DNA of 64,000 bases from Pisolithus tinctorius. Taxonomy: Eukaryota > Basidiomycota > Agaricomycetes > Boletales > Pisolithaceae. The position numbers and the translations under genes were made by a program. Within the stretch, counting starts at the first letter, position 1, and each line of letters begins with the position of its first letter. The notes under the pieces are model-generated. The model worked only from the letters and a program-made list of their open reading frames with translations, was not told where the DNA came from and searched no databases. This document shows, piece after piece, positions 57,737 through 64,000 of the stretch. The stretch is from NCBI GenBank assembly GCA_024663395.1, contig JANFAH010000025.1, positions 124,001 through 188,000 on the forward strand. Reading direction: 5' to 3'.

Positions 57737-58944
57737 ATGGGATACACGTTTGTGATTGGTACGTTTAATCTTGTTCGACATCGCCGATCTTTGGCAAGTC
57801 GTCCTTGCAGAAACACTAATTCATCGCTCGCCTCATTCCTTCTCTCACCTCACTGTCGCCGTCCGACCGGACGTGCATTGGTAACATGCTACCTATGGCC
57901 ACGCACGACGTAACCTCACGTTCACCATCTCAATGAAGAGCACATGGAGGAGGACGAATCAACCCCGGCCTGCTTGCCCCCATGGGTTGAACTCGAGTAC
58001 TGCGTGAGTGCCATGACACGTCAACGCATTTTCCACTAAAGCCTCCAATCCGGGAATGGATATCGGTCGGAATGTAGCACATGATAAAGCTCGCAGGCTC
58101 GTCTGCGTCCGTGCAGTTCACGCATCTATCCGCCAGTGCGGGGAGTTCACTCCGATCTAAATTATCCTCGTTCAGCGGAAAACGCGACGAACACCAGTTT
58201 GCCGGCTATGTGGTACACTCGGTATCAATTTCGGAGCTACTCCAGCAGGAAAACGTACCACTTTCAAGAGTGTGTTTGCTTGATCCCAAAGCGGAACAAG
58301 CCATCGAGCCAGGTGATAAAGATGAATTTGGGTGGTTTTTATTTGGGGTAGGTCAATTTCTTGCCTTGCATGGGTTACTCAATGTTCCATGAATTGTAGG
58401 GGATCCTCGGTAAGTTTCCCTTTTCCCATCTGTCCCTCATCCCTCATTACCATCTTTGAGGGTCGCAGGCGATGACCCACCTCGCGACCGCACTTCCGAA
58501 CTCCGCAGACTCGGGTTTCCCTCACGACACCTTGGACCCGTACAGATGACCACCGATACTGCTTTGGCAGTTACGAAGCGTGTCATTGAAGATGGAGGTA
58601 TGCTCCTCATTGTTTTTCCATCTAATTCAGGTTGAAGCGGATTCAAATCTGAAACATCGGACAGTTCCCCTCGACGAAATACCATATGTCGTACGTTGAC
58701 TAGCCTAGCAGGTTCATGGGTTCTTAACAAGTTCTTCTGGTAGGACTTCCCCACGATCCGGTTCAACGCCCGCGAGAGTGTCGAGATGCCCTTCAGTGTG
58801 TCGCTTTACCTTGTTGGTTGGTGCTTCTTATCTTCCTCTCCCACCCATAAATTAGGGTATGTCAGAGAGGGCGGCGAGCCACTCCTCCCGCCAGGAATGC
58901 GAGATCTCTTGCACGACGACTTGAACAAAAGCTTCGAGTTTTAA
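57737..58944 (+). CDS. SFM1: SPOUT-type methyltransferase SFM1 (DUF431), 8 exons
   Basis: Exons 57737-57758, 57939-58003, 58078-58347, 58400-58409, 58469-58597, 58665-58690, 58744-58795 and 58856-58944 give 220 aa, near yeast Sfm1 (213). The spliced protein starts MGYTFVIEHMEEDE (compare the MKYIIEHMEE start of the yeast protein). It continues CLLDPKAEQAIEPGDKDEF, then FLFGGILGDDPPRDRTSELR across a 10-nt exon, then LGPVQMTTDTALAVTKRV, IPYVDFPTIRFNARESVEMP and GGEPLLPPGMRDLL. Sfm1 is a SAM-dependent SPOUT enzyme that methylates an arginine of ribosomal protein S3 in yeast. Every junction keeps phase, and the knotted C-terminal motifs are intact. The 22-nt first exon and 10-nt fourth exon would be missed by simple gene finders. 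Confidence 0.9.
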
Positions 58945-60064
58945 TTCTGCGAGTTTCGGCAAAATTTCAAAAATGACTTCCAGCTTGTGACGATATCAGA
59001 TGGATTGGGTGTAAATGGAACCTTTCTTTTGTCTCAGGAGTGTATGGGCACACGCCAATCGCGTATTTAACGCCCGGAATTCCACGTGTACGTTCCAGTG
59101 ATTGAATGTTAAAATGTCCAATGTACGACGGAGGTTGTGCGCTGTCGAGATCGGGTCGATCCTGGCTGATACAATGCTCTGATAATGTGTCCAATGATCA
59201 TCTCCGCCAACGCAATCCAACTTACGATTAGCGGGGGACACCGATGGTCAATAAATTGCATGTAGGTAACTGTTGGAGGTTGCTATTATGATCTTTCACT
59301 TAAAGGTCTGCCAATTCTATCCCAATCCGTATATCAACTAAATATCATTCCACCTCGTGTACGAACAACAAAGAACTTTTTCAAGACATATCGGGTTGCC
59401 TTACAGCAATGTACTGCGAGTGGGAAATCCCGGTCTACATGAATTACTTCACAGGATACAGAAGGGGGCCAAGCTCCGTTTTCTCAAGGGACCTAAAGGT
59501 ACGTGTCAAAATTCAACTCTGAAGGGTCGCGGCGCCAAGCACTTAGTAATAATCTCAGTGACGTGTTTAAGATATCGCGAAACGTAGACAATAATGACAA
59601 ACTCAATGTTATCCCTGAAGTCTTTCACCGGGTACATCGGCTCGACATAGACCTGTGAGGTCCAAGACTGGAGGGATAGAGGTGCAACATGCGAATCGGC
59701 GCAAACACCTTGTCGGGTGGTGGCCCGCTGGAGGCACGTTGCTGCCTACGTTCAACGTGCCAGGACTTGCACGTTCGATTACCGATTCCAGTTTCGGTAA
59801 GCAGTAAATGAGAGCTCTTGCGCCAATGCGTATTGGCAATAGGGTGACTAGCAACCTTTCCCTCCCAGGTATAAGTGCAGAAGTTTTAGTTTCTGTAGTG
59901 TATCGTCACACTTCTTATACATACATTGGCGTAGAGAGCATGGTCGGTATACAGGCTGTCCCAACCTATCATGCCAAGAAGGGTCGTAAGCAAGTGCGCC
60001 ATAGGTGGAGACGGATAAACAAACCGGGACAGAGTTGTTACATGGCTTGGGATTTGAAATCGCA
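58945..60064. other. Intergenic between convergent genes, no gene recognised
   Basis: About 1.1 kb. Short frames at 58967-59241, 59357-59587 and 59609-59854 lack motifs and splice support; the plus frame 59808-60257 runs antisense over the last exon of the membrane-protein gene. Nothing else seen. Confidence 0.35.
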
Positions 60065-61306
60065 CTATGGGATACTTATTCTCTTTTTTCCGTGGAGCGT
60101 GGAATCCGCCCGTGCTTCAATGTCTTCTTCCGGGTTAAGTGCGACAGTCCTGGTCCCCATTAACACTATGTCGCTTGCTGCCTTGCGGTCAATGGCGGAC
60201 ACCCTTCCCAAGTTCAGAGCGTGTGGCGGCATTTCACCAGAAAATGGCTCGTCATGAGTCCGGACCCACTCTAATCTCGAGAACCAGAGCGTTGCGCACA
60301 ATACACCCATGACAGTTATGTAGTTGTTGATGAAGACTAGCTGGATGCCGGTATTGGGGGAATGATCGGTCGTGACAAAGAAGAGTAATGCGATGTTGAA
60401 TATGAGAGGGAAAACGAAATTGGCGGCAGAGATGTAGAAGACTTGGCGGATGCGGCCCGATATTGATATACCGACTGCATTCCGAGAAACAAATGTTATT
60501 CAGACTGCCTACGAACGTGTAAGGAGAATGTGCTCACCGTTTTTTATCGGTCTCAAGCGGACGTGGAGGTTGTAAAGGAAGAGGCCGACGGAGTACCTTC
60601 CCAGAAAAGACGGCTATGCCTTTAGGATCATCACATAGAGGACCAACTTACAAGTTGTCTGCGATTTGAACCGCCCACCCGGCGATCAGGTAAGGGTTAC
60701 GGAACCAGATGGTTAACTCATCCCGTATGAGAGCTTCTGTGGTCCTCCCGGAACTGATGAAGTCACGGAAGCAAATGGTCTGCACAAGGCATCAGTCAGG
60801 AATGAAACTAAACATCAGAGGAAAAAACGCACGATAACGGCCACTCGAGTGCATTTGACGCAGAAGGGGAATGCGAATATTTTCAGTAGAGTGGCTAGAG
60901 GAGTGGTGGCAGGGGGGTAGAGCGCGAAGAGGCGAGTCAACAATATCGAGTCGAATAGTATTGGTGGGAAGAACACGAAGGCAACTGTAGCAATAAAGAC
61001 ACCCCTCGGCACCAGGTAGAAGGGGTCGATTACGGGCTTCCCATTAGTGAAGCCAGCTAATATGCTCATCGTTAGGACGACACAGATTGCAGACACATTC
61101 AGCCGAAACACCAGGCGGCGTCGAGACTCCTTGGTGGAGAGTGCAAAAAGGACTATAAAGAGGGTAAACAGACTGGCTGAGAACGCAGTGATTGAAATGA
61201 TAATGTTGAAATCTGGATGTATGCTGTTGACGAACGCATTGATGGTGGCCTCTGAATCACCCGTCACTGAGGACATTTGTGAGGTGCGTGGCCCATCTGA
61301 ATTCAT
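60065..61306 (-). CDS. Seven-transmembrane protein, orphan receptor-like, about 356 aa
   Basis: Exons in transcription order: 61306-60833, 60779-60652, 60596-60538 and 60474-60065; introns are 53-63 nt and phases agree. Seven hydrophobic segments are visible: IISITAFSASLFTLFIVLFA, LNVSAICVVLTMSILAGF, IATVAFVFFPPILFDSILL, PLATLLKIFAFPFCVKC, YLIAGWAVQIADNLYSVGLF, ISAANFVFPLIFNIALLFF and INNYITVMGVLCATLWF. The N-terminus has no clear signal peptide, and the C-terminal tail of about 70 residues is polar and charged (NPEEDIEARADS). The layout is that of a fungal GPCR-like protein, but it matches no class (Ste2, Ste3, cAMP-type) that I can name. Ligand and G-protein coupling are unknown. The antisense frame at 60257-59808 is a shadow. 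Confidence 0.65.
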
Positions 61307-64000
61307 GCACGCACCACTAAATACTTAGTCTCGTAGCCACACATTTTGGGATACTTGCGGATGACAACCGGTCATTACCGTGCGCTAAAACGGAGATTCC
61401 GAGGTCGACCGAAGTGGAGGCGTCTGAAATCGGGACCACTAAATACGTAGTCTGCCTGATGTATTGGATCCCGATGATCGCCCTACCCGGTTGTACTGTG
61501 GAGATGGAGTCTGAGTGATAACTAGGACTAGTCCGAAGCCCTTGAGAGATTGGTGACAGAAGGGATCCTCAAGCAGATATCAAAGCAGCAATCAGGTGGG
61601 CTGAACAGTAACACTGTCTCCCAAGTGATTTTCATGGAAGAGATGTTCTATCCAACATATCGTCAAATAGGCACCTGGCTCGCGGCGCTCGAAAGAAGAA
61701 GCCCGTGACGTTGATCTTTACTTATGTAATTGCTGGACCGTGCCTTCTTGTCAACAACTCTGGGTCACCCACGTGGCGATCAGTTCATCGAGATTCTTCC
61801 GGGATGGTTGAAAGAGTACGTATGAGGTTGAGAAGAGCAAAATACGATTATCCATTATGACGACTAATAGGATATTGTTGTCGAATCTGTATTGCTGGAC
61901 CGCCGATGACATATAGTCCTGCAGCCCCACATATTGTAATATTTATATCATGATTCAAATATTCATACAGGTTCATACTTGTCGTGTTTGCTGTCATCAT
62001 TTCATTGGACGTTGGATAATGACAACTTCTACACCTTGCCGAAAACAGAGTGTAATATGTAGGTTTGTGTATTATAGCCCGGGGTACTGGGGCAACTTAT
62101 ATTGCCTCGCATACGTATCACAGAATTCGGCCAAAGTTCCGACCCGCAGAGACTGTTGAGTTGGTGGCTACTGTCAGGGCGGAACCCATGACATTCATCG
62201 GATATAGAGATCCGGAGATGGTCCAGGAACAGGTTAGATAACATATCACCAGGTCCCTTTAAAGCTGAACATTTAGGTTAGAGGGGAGGTATGCACAGTC
62301 AAAGCGCCTGCAAGACCAAGAGCAAGTTGCAAGGCTCGTGATGAAATACAGTGGCATTCAATCCCCATCATAGGTGATGACCGGATGCATCGAATAACGT
62401 AGTGCAACCTCGATTTCCCTTTCTACTCCGGTCTTCGCGAATAGTCATAGCGTTGACATGGTCACTACAAAAACCAGCGTGCACGAGACAATTCTATAGC
62501 ACATTGATCTTATCTATGATGCCAAGGGCGGGTCGTTACGGATAGCTTTCAAGTTTTTGAAACGATGACAACTTTCCACCAAAAGCCCTTCGTCGCCTGT
62601 TTCTTTTAGAGTGGGAATGTGCTAGGGTTCACTTATTATAGCATTACATCTGCACAAATATTAAGTGCGGGAATTGTGCAGATGTAACGCTATATAACAC
62701 CTACCTGTTTGCTGTGCATGTCAGAAATCCGGAAGAGTGTACGGTGTGGAAGAGGGTGACGCCTACCAAAAAGTGGTCCACATCGCAGGGTGAGGTTGTG
62801 TGGGAGATCTGTATGTTCCTTGGGGGGCGATACCCTGAATTTTCAGGCTGTAATCTGTGTGATAAGAAGGGCCGCCTCGCTGCCAGCTAACCGCGACGTC
62901 GTCGTGCTGTAGTCTCTGTTGCATGGTTTTATCTAGGCAACTATAGATTATTGGCGGACTCGTCATCAGTTTAGGTGGAGGGCCCAATCACAACAGGTTC
63001 GCCTTCAGTGCCAGCTACAGTGCTCTTCCTAATAGCGTTTCTGTAGAATTGGATTCCGGGTGAGATCCTTCACTACTGAACGCTGCTACTATCAACGCGG
63101 GCAATTCAATATTAGTACTGGAAGGATCCCGGACCCATGGTTTCTAGTGAGTGAAGACATTTCGCCTTGGAAAGCTAAATTAACGAAATGTACGCAGCGC
63201 TTGAGCCGGGGGCCGCAGGACGCTTCCTTGATTTGCTTGTGGATGTTATTCCGACTGGATACTCTGTCAGGGGCTTCGAGCTCATTGCCATGTCAGCCCA
63301 GGTGTTGTATTGCGTACCGTCACCGTGGTCCTAACCCACGCCCCATCTAGCTCTGCAGCGGAGTCAAAGCAGCCCTGAATAAACATCATCAGGGCAATGA
63401 AGCCCGTCCTCTTCCATCTTATCTTCTATGTAGGTGGGTCCCAAAGATGAAGACCGGCTTCGTGTTGGACCTTACTTCTTTTGTCCTAGCAGTCCTCTAG
63501 TAACGGTCCCTGTTGAAATTGTACCTGCACATTCTTCGGACTCGTTTACACAGTGAATTTCCAGTCCCCAGTTCTCCGGAGTATCGCTGTGCTGCGATTA
63601 TGTACTTACATGATCACAGCCCGTGCATGCGGCGATAACCTGCAGGTGCAACCATGTCCCGCATACATCGATACACACGGGCGCCAAATCATCTGAATGA
63701 ACGGGGAACAGTAAAATGAAGCGTACCAACGACAGCAAATAATTGTACAAAGGATCCGAATCTATAAAAAAGAACTGGATCGGAACTCAAGGGAGATGAA
63801 ACCTGTTTCGCAGTCTTCACATTTGATTGTTAGTCGTGCTGGGTAGGAGGGAAAAGTAAGACTTTCATGCGTAGAAAGCGACCATCAGTTTTACCGCGTA
63901 CCTACGTAGCAGGTCGGCTTTGAGCACACATCTCCTTTACCTCCTCTACAACTTTTTGCAAGCGTTGCATCCCATCGGTATTCAGGACATCGCAGCTCCA
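61307..64000. other. Terminal 2.7 kb, no gene recognised
   Basis: Only short frames without motifs or consistent splicing are present on either strand. Words such as CTAAATAC(T/G)TAGTCT recur (61317 and 61438), hinting at old duplicated or transposon-derived DNA. A near-perfect hairpin is listed separately. The first exon of a gene lying beyond the window cannot be excluded. Confidence 0.35.
62637..62694. repeat. Near-perfect inverted repeat (22-bp arms)
   Basis: The left arm (62637-62658) starts TATAGCATTACATCTGCACA. The right arm (62673-62694) is its reverse complement with at most two differences, separated by 14 bases (ATATTAAGTGCGGG, with small end shifts). It could be a relic of a short inverted-repeat element or a cruciform-forming site; no coding sequence surrounds it. 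Confidence 0.75.

Noticed and set aside
1..64000. CRISPR arrays, rRNA operons, tRNA genes, bacterial operons, viral genes
   Set aside because: No regular spacer arrays, rRNA-like sequence, clear tRNA cloverleaf or viral protein motifs were recognised by eye. A covariance-model scan would be needed to exclude single tRNA genes.

Overview
This window reads as nuclear DNA of a mushroom-forming basidiomycete (Agaricomycetes). The signs are dense small introns of about 46-70 nt with GT..AG ends, a Plavaka-type (KDZ) DNA transposon, clampless1 (Clp1)-like genes, a TPR-HET protein and an expanded nucleotidyltransferase-fold family. No prokaryotic, organellar or viral block was seen. All gene models were made by hand, by joining reading frames at splice sites so that phase and family similarity agree. 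Terminal exons are the least certain parts.

Layout. 0-6 kb: two unrecognised, similarly built multi-exon genes (257-1306, 1824-2983), two F-box-like plus nucleotidyltransferase-fold paralogues on opposite strands (3177-4094, 5125-6027) and a small ORF between them. 7-10 kb: an unrecognised 427-aa gene divergent from a FAD-dependent oxidoreductase. 11.6-20 kb: two Clp1-like genes flanking a 1025-aa SAP-domain protein. 20.5-46.4 kb: an accessory region with six copies of an alpha/beta-hydrolase gene in two subfamilies (three intact, three decayed), a WD40-TPR-HET gene, an APH-type kinase gene whose stop codon lies at the edge of a hydrolase pseudogene, a 6.56-kb Plavaka element with terminal inverted repeats and an uninterrupted nine-exon transposase, and a Clp1-like pseudogene. 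46.8-61.3 kb: a mostly housekeeping block with a CaMK-type kinase, an unrecognised 1103-aa protein, serine palmitoyltransferase subunit LCB1, the SPOUT methyltransferase SFM1 (with a 10-nt micro-exon) and a seven-TM protein. 61.3-64 kb: no gene recognised.

How it fits together. The ends hold single-copy cellular genes. The middle is a duplication-prone zone where a two-gene hydrolase tandem (A then B) was copied together with its upstream DNA, and then eroded, truncated and interrupted. The HET gene (allorecognition-type architecture) and the Clp1-like genes (a family tied to clamp-cell development) suggest links to mating or nonself biology, but nothing in the sequence shows that they act together. 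The items most worth a second look are the hydrolase array with its junctions, the WD40-TPR-HET gene with GC-AG introns, the apparently intact Plavaka element with a DUF6532-like cargo gene, and the nucleotidyltransferase pair in which one copy keeps and the other has lost its putative catalytic acids.
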